From Dermanyssus gallinae (lineage: Eukaryota > Arthropoda > Arachnida > Mesostigmata > Dermanyssidae), in NCBI GenBank assembly GCA_003439945.1, contig QVRM01005923.1, forward strand, positions 1-64,000: a stretch of 64,000 nt of DNA, read 5' to 3'. Position 1 is the first letter of the stretch. Each line of letters starts with the position of its first letter. The notes under the pieces were generated by a model. The model was not told the DNA's origin. It searched no databases and saw only the letters and a program-made list of their open reading frames with translations. A program made the translations under genes and the position numbers. This document shows positions 12,191 through 23,689 of the stretch, piece after piece.

Positions 12191-13325
12191 TTTGATATTA
12201 AGTGGCAGTTAAGTTGCGTAACCCAATGCCAATATTGTGGAGGTAAGCTTATAGTCTGTATGCTATCAAGAACTAGCGTTCAATTCAGATCGAAATCCTG
12301 TGATGTCTGAAGTTTAAGTTTTGACATTCAATAACATAAACACTAGACAGTACGGTAGTAGAATGCTTACTTTCAAGATAATGTAGATCATGGTGTGACA
12401 ACTCGATGGTGACTTGAATTATGATTGGCCAAAAACAAAGGCCTTAACAGCGACATTTAAAAAGTGTGCGGATGTATTGCGTTAAGCATTTGAACAGTCA
12501 TGCCAAACGAATTAGAAGCGAGCGTTCAAATATGGCAGGTATCTTACGATCGGTTTTAGCAGCTGTGAATTCCAAAAGAGCCAGATTCTGCCAATCGATT
12601 CTAAAATCGAAGGACTCTCAGATCAGACATTTTAATGTTTTTAATTCTAGGTGGCCCAAAAGCAAAAAGGTCAAGAAAGACCTTGCGATTTTGAGGTGCA
12701 TGCGGGCGGGTTGTATGCGGTTTCCAATCGTTACTCCAAAGATAATTGCGGGCGTAAAGCACGCCGTAGTGTGCAAATATGACTTTACCCATGCACAGGG
12801 AATTTCGCATGAGAGCTTCTCTTCTTCCAAAGATTCTTGTCAACACTTGTTGTGGATAATTGTCAGAGGCGTAGAGGTTACTCGCGAAAACCGCGACGCG
12901 GATGTAAATCCTCATTTAGAATCGATTGGCAGAATCTGGCTCTTTTGGAATTCACAGCTGCTAAAACCGATCGTAAGATACCTGCCATATTTAAACGCTC
13001 GCTTCTAATTCGTTTGGCATCCTGTTCAAATGCTTAACGCAATACATCCGCACACTTTTTAAATGTCGCTGTTAAGCCTTTGTTTTGGCGAATCATTATT
13101 CAAGTCACCATCGAGTTGTCACACTATGATCTACATTATCTTGAAAGTAAGCATTCTTATACCGTACTGTCTAGTGTTCACATTATTGAATGTCAAAACT
13201 TAAACTTCAGACATCACAGGATTTCGATCTGAATTTAACGCTAGTTCTTGATAGCGTACAGACCATAAGCTTACCTCCACAATATTGGCATTGGGCTACA
13301 CAACTTAACTGCCACTCAATATCAA
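12191..13325. mobile_element. Fold-back element with ~415-bp inverted arms
   Basis: The left arm, 12191-12606, is the reverse complement of the right arm, 12915-13325, with only scattered mismatches and small indels. Matching landmarks include GGTAAGCTTATAGTCTGTA on the left against TACAGACCATAAGCTTACC on the right, and CCAATCGATTCTAAA against TTTAGAATCGATTGG at the inner edges. The loop is ~308 bp (12607-12914). A 180-codon frame that runs through left arm, loop and right arm is a by-product of the palindrome. I recognise no transposase in it. It could be a non-autonomous DNA element of the fold-back type, or an inverted duplication. Confidence 0.85.
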
Positions 13326-14425
13326 TGACTTTTCCAGCCTTACCCACGAGCAGAGGTTTCCTTTGAAACGATTACCCTTTTATCGCCAATTTTAAGTAGG
13401 GAGTAACCCAAAATTGATGCTTTTTCCAATTCGTCGGTTCATTTTGGTCTGTTGCTCCTTCCTTCTGGGCACATAAAGTGCCACCTAGTGACGATGCCAC
13501 TTCTAAGAGCTTAATGTATGTTAAATCATATATAAAAGACGTCATCAAGTTTAGCAGGAACATTCTAAAGTGCCATTTCTTTACTTTAGTTTGCAAATAT
13601 GACTTTACCCATGCACAGGGAATTTCGCATGAGAGCTTCTTTTCTTCCAAAGATTCTTGTCAACACTTGTTGTGGATAATTGTCAGAGGCGTAGAGGCTG
13701 TACTCGCGAAAACCGCGACGCGGATGTAAATCCTCATTTAGAATCGATTGGCAGAATCTGGCTCTTTTGGAATTCACAACTGCTAAAACCGATCATAAGA
13801 TACCTGCCATATTTGAACGCTCGCTTCTAATTCGTTTGGCATGACTGTTCAAATGCTTAACGCAATACATCCGCACACTTTTTAAATGTCGCTGTTAAGC
13901 CTTTGTTTTTGGCCAATCATAATTCAAGTCACCATCGAGTTGTCACACCATGATCTACATTATCTTGAAAGTAAGCATTCTATTACCGTACTGTCTAGTG
14001 TTCATGTTATTGAATGTCAAAATTTAAACTTCAGACATCACAGGATTTCGATCTGAATTTATCGCTAGTTCTTGATAGCATACATACGCATACATAAGAC
14101 CATAAGCTTACCTCCACAATATTGGCATTGGGTTACACAAATTAACTGCCACGCAATATCAATGACTTTTCCAGCCTCACCCAAGAGCAGAGGTTTCCTT
14201 TGAAACGATTACCCTTTTATCGCCAATTTTAAGTAGGGGGTAACCCAAAATGGATGCTTTTTCCAATTCGTCGGTTCATTTTGGTCTGTTGTTTCTTCCT
14301 TCTGGGCACATAAAGTGCCACCTAGTGACGATGTCACTTCTAAGAGCTTAATGTATGTTAAATCATATATAAAAGACGTCATCAAGTGTAGCAGAAACAT
14401 TTTAAAGTGCCATTTCTTTATTCCT
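12770..14425 (+). repeat. ~820-bp tandem repeat of loop, right arm and tail
   Basis: The block 12770-13588 (end of the fold-back loop, right arm, then a ~250-bp tail) is repeated in direct orientation at 13590-14425. Landmarks: GCAAATATGACTTTACCC at 12772 and 13591; TTTAGAATCGATTGG at 12915 and 13736; CAGAGGTTTCCTTTGAAACG at 13351 and 14190. The second copy differs by a few substitutions, a TG/CTG indel and an ATACGCAT insertion near 14085. The tail contains GTGCCACCTAGTGACGAT and ends at 14425. No coding potential is recognised. Confidence 0.9.
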
Positions 14426-14460
14426 AATTTTCAATAGAATGACGAGCGGAAACGTGTTAG

Positions 14461-14464
14461 TTAG

Positions 14465-14501
<37 letters not shown>

Positions 14502-15430
14502 GTCCACACGAGCAACCTCGTGGAGGTGATGAGACGTCGCTCCGGAGATTATTTGGTCTTAGAACTAAATGCCTAGTAATAAGATTCTGACCCGCTAGCT
14601 GTTTAAACATGCGGTAATCGGCATGGGATTGAGATTTGCTAACACTAGGCAATGTGATACGCTCGCGTGGTAGACAACACCGACGAGCAACTCCTTTCAC
14701 AAATTTATCCTGCACGCTCTGCAAAAAGTCAACATCTCTTTTATAGAATGGCTTCCATACGTGGCAGCAATAAGTCCACTTTGGTACCACTAAGGTTTGA
14801 TACAGCTTTAAATACACATTATGATCCTGTATAATGAAGGACCGCATTATGAGATTACACATTCGAGACGCGGCTTTGACAACATCGGCCATGTGAGGTC
14901 TAAACTTCATTTGGCGGTCGAAAATGACCCCAAGGTCTTAGTAGCGTACGACTTCAGGAATGTGTTGGCCATTTAGCATATACTGAATATTGTCTGGCAT
15001 TGTCTTGAGGACGGCAGACTTGGAAGTAGATATTTGCATACGGTTTGCATCTGCCCATAAGGATACGGTATCAATCGCTTTCTGTAGAATAGCTATGTTC
15101 TTGTCGTTTTTTTGCGTCAACATAGATTTTAAGATCGTCTGCGTACAGCTTATATGTAACACCAATATATCAAAGCATAACCCCAAGATCCTGCACAATA
15201 ATTGTGTACATTAGGGGGCCTAAGCACGAGCCCTGTGGAACACCAGATACACACCTGCCGACCGCGGAATAGCTATGCTCAACTTTGGCAACAAATGTGC
15301 GGTCTCTCAGGTATGCTCTGCACCAGTTTATGTTTTTGGGGCTGATACCTAACGCTGACATCTTTGTCAGAAGCACTTTCGACGCTCGTAACGGGCTAAG
15401 TTGCCTGTGCCACAAGATCGTCATTTCTCG
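14461..15430 (-). pseudogene. LINE reverse transcriptase, C-terminal two-thirds
   Basis: Minus-strand non-LTR RT read downward. A helix, WCRAYLRDRTFVAKVEHS, precedes motif B, SGVPQGSCLGPLMY (15245-15205). The catalytic box is readable as KLYADDLKIYVDAKK near 15140 but in a different frame from its surroundings, so a frameshift separates motif B from it. Then come SLWADANRMQISTSKS, a DLGVIFDRQMKFRPHM segment (usual LGV...F..H) and a thumb region ending near 14470. One in-frame TAG sits at 14938-14940; otherwise the frame stays open to the end, so this copy is younger than most here. The RT N-terminus and endonuclease are missing. The 3' side stops at a (TA)n tract. Jockey/CR1-like by motif style. 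Confidence 0.85.
14469..14500. repeat. (TA)n microsatellite at LINE 3' side
   Basis: Perfect (TA)16, directly adjoining the decayed LINE reading frame. It may be the former LINE tail or a later expansion. Confidence 0.95.
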
Positions 15431-17375
15431 TCATCGCGTTCTCGTTACTATGAGGCAATGTTTTTTTGGCTTATTGATTAAGCTCACATGTCAGAGTCTC
15501 TTTTTAATACTATTGAGTGCCTGACTCTAACAACTGACCATAAGGCCATGGAGATTGGAAGGTGGTTCCGTCAGATGACATGCTGGTGGTTCAATTTTAG
15601 TGTTTTGGTTTCGTTGCTCATCCGTGCCAGGGCTATGTTTGCCTTATATGCATCCTGGCCGTGCATGCATGTCGGGGATTTCGAACAGCAAGACTTTGTT
15701 GACGGAGGAATTGCGTGAGTGAGTCGACAGAACGTAGAATCGTACGCACGCTAGGCGTCGGAGATGTGTCCCGGCCTGAAAGATTTTAATAAATTCTGAC
15801 GAAAGCGCATATACCATAACATCTAGGAGCATATGTATGCAAGGCAGTTGCACATAGCAATGTGTCATTGACGGCGCAATGTTTTGAGGCCAGGTTGCGT
15901 TACGCTTACGTGCAGTCTCCGCGTTTAAAATGCATAATATGGTAGTATTGCTACAGGGTGACTTGTAAAGCGCCATGTATAGTCCTATCTGCTGGATATA
16001 ACACAAACGTATATATATATATATATAGTGTGTTAACCAATACTCTAAAATATTTACAGAAACATGAAAACAAAAGTGTTTAAAAGGTTGTTACTGTATA
16101 CGGTAAACATGACCACTTTTTTAGTAAATCAACCTCACTCACATTAATGCAAACTTCAATTTTGGTCTTTAGTTTGCTGATGAGTCGTGGGCTAGAGGCC
16201 AGCGAATATCTCCGTTACGCGAGATTATCCATCCGGGTCACTTTATCTTCAAAAATGTAAGTGTTTCGCCGCATGTATGGTCTGCGGCGTCATCTCGTTG
16301 GAACTAAAGTTCATTAGGGATCGTGCTGTGACGTGAGTAGGGATAACGCTCGCCGTCCATCGTAAAATGAAACAACTAGGATATATTGGTCTCGAACAGT
16401 TTTGTTTATTTACAATTACATTTAGATATAAGTGGACTTAATCCGAAACTATAATTTTCTTCACAACATGGGCATCACCATGCTTATCGCTGAAGCCAAT
16501 TTGGTGAAATTTAGCCAGTCCTGATACTGGTACGAATAATTTCGAACTGAACATTGCAATCTGCATGACAAATCTCGAAAAGAACGTCTCAAAACAGAAA
16601 CGGATGAGAAACATGCGGTGTAAGGGCTGCGATAACAAAAACTGTCGATAACAAACAAATGTATTAAAAAACTGTAAAATAACATAATATAACTACTAAC
16701 TCTATCGCAATAGTACACACTGCATTGGTCGTGAAGGAAGAGTTATCTGACGGTTGACATCATTGCCCAACCAAATCACGGTTATGCTGTTGATCCAGGG
16801 TTTTTATTTATATAACTAACGGGGTTCTGGGCGGGCACATCCCGACCGTACTTGACGATACCGGTGGAGTTATTGACTTTGGTGCGATTAGCAGCTCGAC
16901 ACTGAACCCGGTCAAATGTGAAGTATCTGCCACAGCCCACAACGAAGTTGAGCTATTAGATGTAACTGACTTTTTGACTTATTCCCTGGCTGTCGCGTAG
17001 TGAACAAGGTTGACCTGAAGCTGCTAGGTGTGCCCTTATTGTCGGACGGCATTGCAAAGGAACAGACAAACTTGACTTCGCCACAGGCATCATACCGGTC
17101 CCCGGTTCGATCCCTGTTGTTGATCGAATTTTCTTTGAGCAATCCTCATTGAGATTAGATGAATAACCAAACCGCTGAGGGTCAGCGGCCATGCTGCCAC
17201 AAGGACTGTTAGGGAAACCCTAGATATCTTAACATGTCCGGCTCTCGGTGCTTTGAAGATATACCTCAGGTTGAGTTCCAAGCCCGTAGGGGACGGAGGA
17301 TAGTCTAGTATTAAAAACAACCTCCTTAAAAAATTTTTAATTCCTAGACCAGATTTTAGAGATCATACTGAATAT
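15431..17375. other. No recognisable gene
   Basis: A (TA)n tract lies at 16010-16027. Around 17095-17115 there is a B-box-like GGTTCGATCCC that could belong to a decayed tRNA-derived SINE, but no convincing A box or cloverleaf is visible. I see nothing else. Confidence 0.5.
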
Positions 17376-17379
17376 TTGG

Positions 17380-18235
17380 CTGACCGTTGTAGACCGCAAG
17401 GAAAAAGATTATGCTCCCGGTTTCTTTAGGCGGCCTAGGTGTACTGAACGCGGTCATGATGGCAGGACCCGCAATCGCGTCGTCATTGACCCAGGCGGCG
17501 GACAGGGTTACGGCAGGACCCAGGCGACGAACGCATTATTGGATAGTGATGGGTGCGATGCTTATAACGTAGAACTTCAATGGCTGACCGATGGATTGTC
17601 CTCGTTATTTGATTCTCTTCCCCAATATAGGGCTAACCAGGGCAGTTGGCAGCCCCCCGTTAAGAAAAGCGACTAGCAAGCCTGATTAATAGAGCACATT
17701 CCGTTGCTGACCGAGTTAGGTTTCGAGCTGCTAGTAGTCAAGACACTGGGGCTTGGATACACGCCCTACCCTGTCTGTAAATTGGGACTTCTTTGGACGA
17801 CGAGACTACGCGCGTAAGCGCAGGGCTGCAACTTTGTGAACGTGTTGGCCCATCATGGCCTGTCATGCGCCTTGAGCGCAGGCCGACGAGCACGTCAATT
17901 TGCTTGAAATAACACCTTTAGTCGCGCACTAATATCAACCGGCTCCGAGTGTTCTGGAACCCCCGGGTCTATGCAAGGATAATAGAAAAAGACTTGACGG
18001 TCTAACTCTGACATCCTTTGAGCGTGGCCGCATGCTTGTTTGGGACACAACCGTAGCCGATTCATTAGCCCCTCCGATGGTCGGTGCAGGTGCGGAACGA
18101 GCAGGTCATGCTTCCAGGTTAGCCGAGGCTAAAAAATGCAGAAATTGCTCGAGCGTTGATTATCCGCACGAATCTGTCCGTTGGCGTTCGAGACTAAAAG
18201 GGCTACAGGCTCTCTTACGCTTAAGCTGATTCAGC
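17380..18235 (+). pseudogene. Retroelement polyprotein relic, C-terminal region
   Basis: Plus-strand fossil of the region that follows the RT domain in some metazoan retroelement proteins. In order: GGLGVLNAVMMAGPAIA near 17433 (usual LGGLGIRxA), a spacer with YRANQGSWQPP near 17640 (usual QxxWDxP), DTGAWIHALPCL then IGTSLDDETTR near 17745-17810 (usual sGaWLhAlP and G..ld...R), VLEPPGLCKDN near 17950, and RMLVWDTTVADSLAPP from 18029 (usual WDvTv.dtlA) followed by HASRLAEAKKC. The motifs fall in three different frames with stops between them, so it is a pseudogene. The zinc-binding cluster expected between the second and third motifs is not readable. From memory of the family I recognise the motif order; the clade name I cannot give. 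Confidence 0.7.
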
Positions 18236-18239
18236 GCGT

Positions 18240-19250
18240 AGATAAAAGCCTTAATCTTTCGAAGGGAGACTCGAGACCATACGAATTCTTGCGTCAGAGC
18301 CTGTCGTTTGTCACTATACGAGGAAATGCAGCATCTGTTTAAGGCACATTGTTGAACTGGGCTAACCCTGGGTTAAAGAACCCGTGACCACGCGTTTGCG
18401 CGGAGACAATTGTCTATTCCAAAGTGCTAACATAGTGAAGTCACGGTTATTACTATAACATTGCTTATATGCATAACCGTATGATCCTTGGAGCGTATAA
18501 GGCTCTATCTTTGTGTATTGAGCGTGCAATACAATAAATGCAACTTAGATATAGGGGACGATATACTGTATATCTAATCTACTTAACCGACATGTTACCG
18601 CTAACAAACTCCGCGCGGCGGTCACTACCTGGACCACCTGTTACGACCGGAATAGAATAGATCAGACGGTCAGCCTGATGCTGTTAGCTTCACGGAGCGG
18701 CATCAAGTGATCCGGCTTGTCCAGTTTCATCCGCCTCCGTACCTCCTTAATATGAACACTGGCGAGGCTCTTCTCTTCTGTCGTTTAGCCCGGCGTTCAG
18801 CACGACAAGCTGGTCAGTCGGCTATGTGTTATATATGGCAATATGACCACGCACGTCTGCGATCACCTTGCATAACGTGACGCCGCTTTTCCCCAAGAAA
18901 GGTGTGACAGCGTGCGTCGCTATCCACCATGTCAAACACGTTTGTCTTCAGTCGGGAGATGCTGGAATCACCGGCCAAAGGAAAGACTTGACGGTTGGTG
19001 AGGAGAAAGACGAATGGAGTGGGCTGAGAGTCGAATGCAGTGTCATCGATGTTTGTGTCTGTATGACGATCTTTATTTTTGTGCAGGCAGTGGCACTGCG
19101 TGCAGTAGTTAGCAGCATTCCTTAGTCTGAGAAGCCGGGTAATACTGCCGATGTGTCAACCCTGCGTGGAAAATCGGCAGCCGAAAACCCGATGGTTTGG
19201 GCATCTAATGCTGAATCCACTGTTGTTGTCGCGCTGTTTTTATTTTTTTC
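18240..19250. other. No recognisable gene
   Basis: No family, repeat or RNA is recognised. Short open frames only. Confidence 0.5.
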
Positions 19251-19407
19251 GGCTAACATTTAACATTCACGGGTTTGCTTTCGTATTGCTTCGTAAGACG
19301 GACATCATAAATACAAATACGCAACGGTGGGAATCGAACCCATGTACCTATGTGTCGTCTTCGGTCGCGGGGCGCACGCGAATGCATCACGCCACCGGGC
19401 TCAACTG
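19251..19407 (-). mobile_element. tRNA-derived SINE, family B, copy 1
   Basis: On the minus strand: a tRNA-like head with a GGCGTGATGCATTCG A-box region and a GGGTTCGATTCCC B box, then a non-tRNA body beginning ATTTGTATTTATG and containing TTACGAAGCAATACGAAAG, ending with AAATGTTAGCC. The same head and body occur at 47850-47988 and 60471-60630. The long stretch between anticodon-like arm and B box suggests a tRNA with a long variable arm (Ser/Leu type). Confidence 0.85.
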
Positions 19408-19409
19408 TC

Positions 19410-21200
19410 TCGCTGGCCACCACCACTACAGCAGCCGGCAAGCCGATGTTTAGTTCGCTTGATCTGGGGGAGCGGGGAGAGCGCGTCTGAGCCCGACGTT
19501 TTCTTGACCGTGTGCGTTAGACAGCGATTCTGATCTCTTGGATTGAGATTGACCTAAAGATGATACCTAAAACTTTCTGTGAAAAACATCGGCTGCAGCC
19601 AATGTTTTTCGGGAAAAGTGCAGTTATTTGATGCATATTTACTGCAAGCAAAAGCAGCACCGTTCGAGAAGGGCGGGGTGAACTATCTTAGGGGACAGAC
19701 GAAAACTGAAGTCTTGGCAGGCTTCCTCTAGTAGTGCAGAGATTTCCACTAGCGAGCATCTAGTAAGATGAGGCACTGTTCCTTTGGAAGCTTTTGGTAG
19801 CCAGATATAATTTCATCGGGGAAAGCGACTGGCTGGGAGGAAGTTAAAAGTACGGAGAAGGTTACGTAGTCGATGGTCAGGTAGAGTCTTTTGCTCGTCG
19901 TGGGCTCTTCAGTTAGTTAATCGATGAGTTTCTACGAAACGATTGCCCATCCAGCCGTTGCTTCCTTATGTACGAAAACTAAATGTTCTTTTCTGCGGTC
20001 TTGTGGCGCGTATGCTGTCTGACTAGTCGTTATTGCTGTTGATCCTCTTTATTGTGATGGTGTAGTTGTTGTCATTGTTGGTGTTTTTCTTGGTATTGCT
20101 GTAGCCAACGTTCTCGTGTTTACAATGACTAGTGTTTCTACTGTTGTTGTTCTTGCCTGTTTTTGCTTATCTTGTTGTTGCTGTTGTTGTTGTTACTACA
20201 CCTACATTGTTGTTGTAGCTTCTTATATCGCTATTGTCGTAGCCGTTGCTATTGCTATTCTCTATCGTTTATGTTGTTGTTGTTGCTTTATCTTTGTCGT
20301 TCGCATGATGCATCACGTCGTTCTGAATCTTTGGTCGCGACCGAGGTCACGACCTGCGCACTGGCTCTTCGTTCGTTGTTTTCCTGGCGTCCGAGCTCTC
20401 ATTTTCAGCAGGCATCCGGGACAGTAGCTCTCCGGGGCGGCCATTCAACGAATCGCGGGCCTCTCGGTATTTTGCGCGGCGTTTTTGTTTTCTCAGAAGG
20501 CTTACATACGGCCTGGACTACGCCTGGCCTCGCCCCGGCCGCATTTCGCCCGTCACGCCGTAGGCCTTAGCAGCAGTAGCAGCAGCGGCGGCGGCGGCGC
20601 CAGTATCGCGGGTAGATCGGATCTCGAGCAGGTCTCGGGGGCGTACTTTAGATTCAAAACAGCATGAAATAGCGAAATGGAGCGGCAAACAAAATTGTGC
20701 GAGATGACGCCGACTCGCCGTCGTTCTCCCGCTCGGCCCGCTTCGCTGATGCTACTGATGTAGCCTTTAGCCCGAAGCGAACTCTTACAAATACACAGGG
20801 CTTTGAAATTGGCCCGTCACAAAGTCCCTAAAGGACGACAGGCTGTCCTTTAGGACAATAGTATAAATCTCCCTCTTCCCAGCTTCCGGCTTCGAGCTGC
20901 ACCCGTCGGCGACGTCTCATGGCATTTGGCTAATTGCCGAACGTGCCCTAACGGCGCTAGCGGCGGGTACACGGGCATGCTGTTTGCAAGAGGTGCAAAT
21001 ACTTACTGTGCGGGCCAGCGTTCTATCAAGTTATACGCGCGCCCGTCAATGCAGCCCGGTGCAGTGTTGTTAAAGTGATCGTTGTAGCAGTAGTAGCAGT
21101 GTCATCCCGTGCAAGCGACTCGTTGATGCTGCAGGATGCATTTTTTCCATATGCGACAATGTCTGACTTCGGTTGTGTAGAGAGAAAAGCAATACACGCA

Positions 21201-21205
<5 letters not shown>
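19410..21205. other. Low-complexity and GC-rich sequence, no gene supported
   Basis: 20040-20300 is rich in TTG/TGC triplets (poly-Leu/Cys/Val frames result). 20335-20660 is GC-rich with (GCAGCA)n and (GGC)n runs at 20570-20600. An open frame of 103-135 codons here overlaps these biased tracts and is not credible as a gene. Confidence 0.55.

Positions 21206-21240
<35 letters not shown>
21206..21240. repeat. (TA)n microsatellite
   Basis: Perfect TA tract that ends exactly at the sequence CAGAGTGTAACAAAA. Confidence 0.95.
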
Positions 21241-21244
<4 letters not shown>

Positions 21245-21490
21245 GTGTAACAAAAATGTTCGATAATCGATATAAGGAACTGTAAAGCTCGTTAAAACAT
21301 ATATTTTTTTCCAATGAAACATAGTCTCTAAGAAGTCTTGTTTCGGAATGAGAGTAACATTACTACAAGTTGTGACACTGGTGTTTTTGCCCACCATAGG
21401 AGCACAAAATGGGCTATTGCAAGACAAGCAGTCCTCCTATACAGAAACTACGCACACCGTCGTGTTTGAGAAAAGCCTGCTTCTTTCGAA

Positions 21491-21492
<2 letters not shown>
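21241..21492. mobile_element. Possible small DNA-transposon remnant between two (TA)n tracts
   Basis: A 252-bp block starting CAGAGTGTAACAAAAATG and flanked on both sides by TA tracts. CAGNGTGTNNCA-type ends are common at DNA-transposon termini, but I see no matching inverted end at 21492, so the call is weak. Confidence 0.3.

Positions 21493-21527
<35 letters not shown>
21493..21527. repeat. (TA)n microsatellite at mariner end
   Basis: TA tract that runs into the terminal repeat of the mariner beginning at 21528. A mariner inserted at a TA within or next to the tract. Confidence 0.95.
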
Positions 21528-21531
<4 letters not shown>

Positions 21532-22626
21532 TTTGATTCATAAGTCCGTTCGAATTCTTCACCCATATTTCAAGACATATGTCGATACAACGGAAATCTT
21601 TTATCAAATTCTGTACGCCTACATTGTTCAACTACCTTAGCCCAACGTTCAGGCAAGCCCATGATTCTATCCTTCCAGAAGGTGGCGTCCTGGCTTCCGA
21701 AGTAAGGGTTTATATGCGCTTTAACGCCATCTAACGAATTATTTGCCATTTATGGACTTTTTAAAGGGACCTAAACATATATATTCCGCTGGAGCAAGGC
21801 CAGGACTATACATAGGTAGGTTAAAATATTCCATCTAACTTCCATTAATTTCTTGGTGAGCAAAAATGTATGCGGTCTTGCGTTGTCGCAGTGAAAAGTC
21901 ACTCATCGTCTGTTTGTCAGTTCCGGCCGTTCCTGGTCAATTGTCCCTTTTCAAGAGGTCCAGTTGTCGACAGTATTTTATTGTATTAATCGTATCGTTT
22001 AGTTGTAACAGCTCATAAAATATCACCCTCTTCACATCCCACCAAACACTTAACACTACTTTCCTTGTATGGGGTCCGGGTTTGGCAGTTGCTTGGGGTT
22101 CACTCTCTATTTAAACCACGCCCTTCTGCGGGCAAGGTTCTTGTAGAGTATCCACTTCTCATCTCATGGTGTGGAGAAAGGTTCTTTTTCCAGAGCTGAT
22201 TTTTCAGACAGCGATTGCTGAGCGCGTGCGGCACCCATACATCCAACTTGCTGACGAATCCCTCGGCATGGAGACTGCTTTTAAACAGATGTCTATGGTA
22301 CGTTGACAATGGTTACGATATTGCGCGTGGGTTTTGTTTAACCACAGTTGTTAATGCGGGCGTGGCCACTGTCACAGGGCGTCCGGGTTGGTCTCGGTCG
22401 TTAACGTTGAAATTGCTGAAATGAGTTGTTCTATCTGTTACTGGCTCCCTGCCATTTACTTCACATATCTTGGTTACGACTTGGGTTGCAATCTTTTCTT
22501 TCGCGAAATTAAATAGCATTAAACACCGAGAATGCGCATCTAACTTAGCCATCTCCACTCGAGCGTTACAGTTCGCGTTACAGTTAGATATTCGAACTTC
22601 CTCATTGGACTTACGAATAAACCCAA
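21528..22626 (-). mobile_element. Mariner relic (full length, decayed)
   Basis: Minus-strand mariner fossil bounded by imperfect terminal repeats: TAAGTTTGATTCATAAGTCC at the left and, reverse-complemented, TTGGGTTTATTCGTAAGTCC at the right, each next to TA. The decayed transposase reads from 22560 down. The N-terminal helix-turn-helix region gives LMLFNFAKEKIATQ ... DRDQPGRPVTVATP (usual RSGRPVT). DEKWILYKNLARRRAW near 22140 is the region of the first catalytic Asp, DNARPHTFLLT near 21860 carries the second Asp, and FWKDRIMGLPERWAKVVEQ near 21640 is the C-terminal motif. The third-Asp YSPDLAP box is not legible. Frames are broken repeatedly by stops and shifts. The motif set resembles the Hsmar1/cecropia kind of mariner. 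Confidence 0.87.
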
Positions 22627-22632
22627 TATAAA

Positions 22633-22990
22633 CGAGGCTGGATCGAAATGTTCTGATACATATAGATTTATAACAAAATAAATATGTATTTAATTTTCTA
22701 CGTGTAAGTGTTTTGATTCCCTTTAAAATACATATAACTTCATCCCGCTGCAATGCACTCGTGCCACCTTCTTTCCCACTTCTCAAAACATATTTTAAAC
22801 CAACCTTCAGAATCGAGTTGAGTTGCTCTAACATTTTTATTAATAAGTTACATAGTCTCTCCATTAAATTTTTCCTCCAGAACAAGAGAAAAACGCACGG
22901 AGCCAGTCCGGTAAAATAGAGAGGTTGCGGAAAAATAAGTTCAGCTGACATTGACGGTATCAATTGACAGTATAATTCCGGCAAACTATC
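22633..22990 (-). mobile_element. Mariner relic, C-terminal part only
   Basis: Minus-strand fragment of a different mariner. AELIFPQPLYFTGLAPC then VFLLF (22955-22890) corresponds to the third-Asp box PYSPDLAPCDFFLF, with the Asp changed to Val. After a frameshift, ICFEKWERRWHECIAAG (22790-22740) matches the conserved FEDWKKRWHKCI end. The terminal repeat is visible next to the stop side as CGAGGCTGGATCGAAATGTTC at 22633-22653, similar to the CGAGGTGTG-type end of the mariner at 51.5 kb. The catalytic core N-terminal to this is missing. A 223-codon open frame crossing this fragment and the next mariner is a chimera, not a gene. Confidence 0.8.
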
Positions 22991-23685
22991 TTCTAAAATT
23001 AATATCTCTTATACTTCTGCCGCGTTTTCTCTTTGCAACCCATTTCGCGATTTTTGAAAATGTGTGTTGTCTATATAAATTAAAGGTTGCGCCAGCCGAA
23101 CGATTTGCTCGATTTCGGTAAGAGTTGTGTTGTTGTGTTGTTGCAGTGTTTCCCATGAAATCACGTCCCGCAAGAGACGCTTTCCGGATTTCCACGGGTC
23201 GATCTATCTAGGCGGAGTGCATTGATTGGGGATTGGTTAATAGACCTACAGAGGATGTGGGCACTCCGGTGAGCCGTAGAAATCACGGCGTTCGGCGCTG
23301 CGTGGCGCGAGTGCCTGCCGCAGCTTTTTAAAAACCTCAGACCGTGGTTTCCTGTCGGCCAACACTAGTATACTAGTACATTGCACTGGGCAGCCAGCCT
23401 GTGGCACGCAAATAGCTACCCCTGTCCGCAAGCCGCAAAACGATGCGAAGTATAGGTATTGTCCAGCATCGTTCCTAGCTGTGATGAGTGGTAGTCATTT
23501 ACTGCGGGGAGGCTGTAGTCATTCCCCGCTACATTTATTGTAGACTGCGAGCAGCCAAGTCCTGTTTAGCTTATATTAGCACTGGTTCCACATATCCCTG
23601 CCCACAGAGGTCTCCTTGCTGTACCCCGAACATTAGCAGGGCAAACTATTTGCTCTCATAGAGGCTAGCTGAGTGTATGTACATG
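22991..23685. other. No recognisable gene
   Basis: I see no family or repeat. Only short random-looking frames. Confidence 0.5.
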
Positions 23686-23689
23686 TGTT

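Noticed and set aside
12466..13008. 180-codon open frame
   Set aside because: It runs through a fold-back palindrome and reads the same DNA in both arms; no protein family is recognised.
17090..17120. tRNA gene or SINE at GGTTCGATCCC
   Set aside because: Only a B-box-like motif is visible; no A box at the right distance and no body shared with the two SINE families.
20116..20570. Frames of 103 and 135 codons rich in Leu/Cys
   Set aside because: They are translations of TTG/TGC-rich low-complexity DNA.
21102..21427. Frames containing long Tyr-Ile repeats
   Set aside because: Translations of (TA)n microsatellites; the same holds at the other TA tracts.
22313..22984. 223-codon minus-strand open frame
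   Set aside because: It joins the C-terminal fossil of one mariner to the N-terminal fossil of another across a frameshift.
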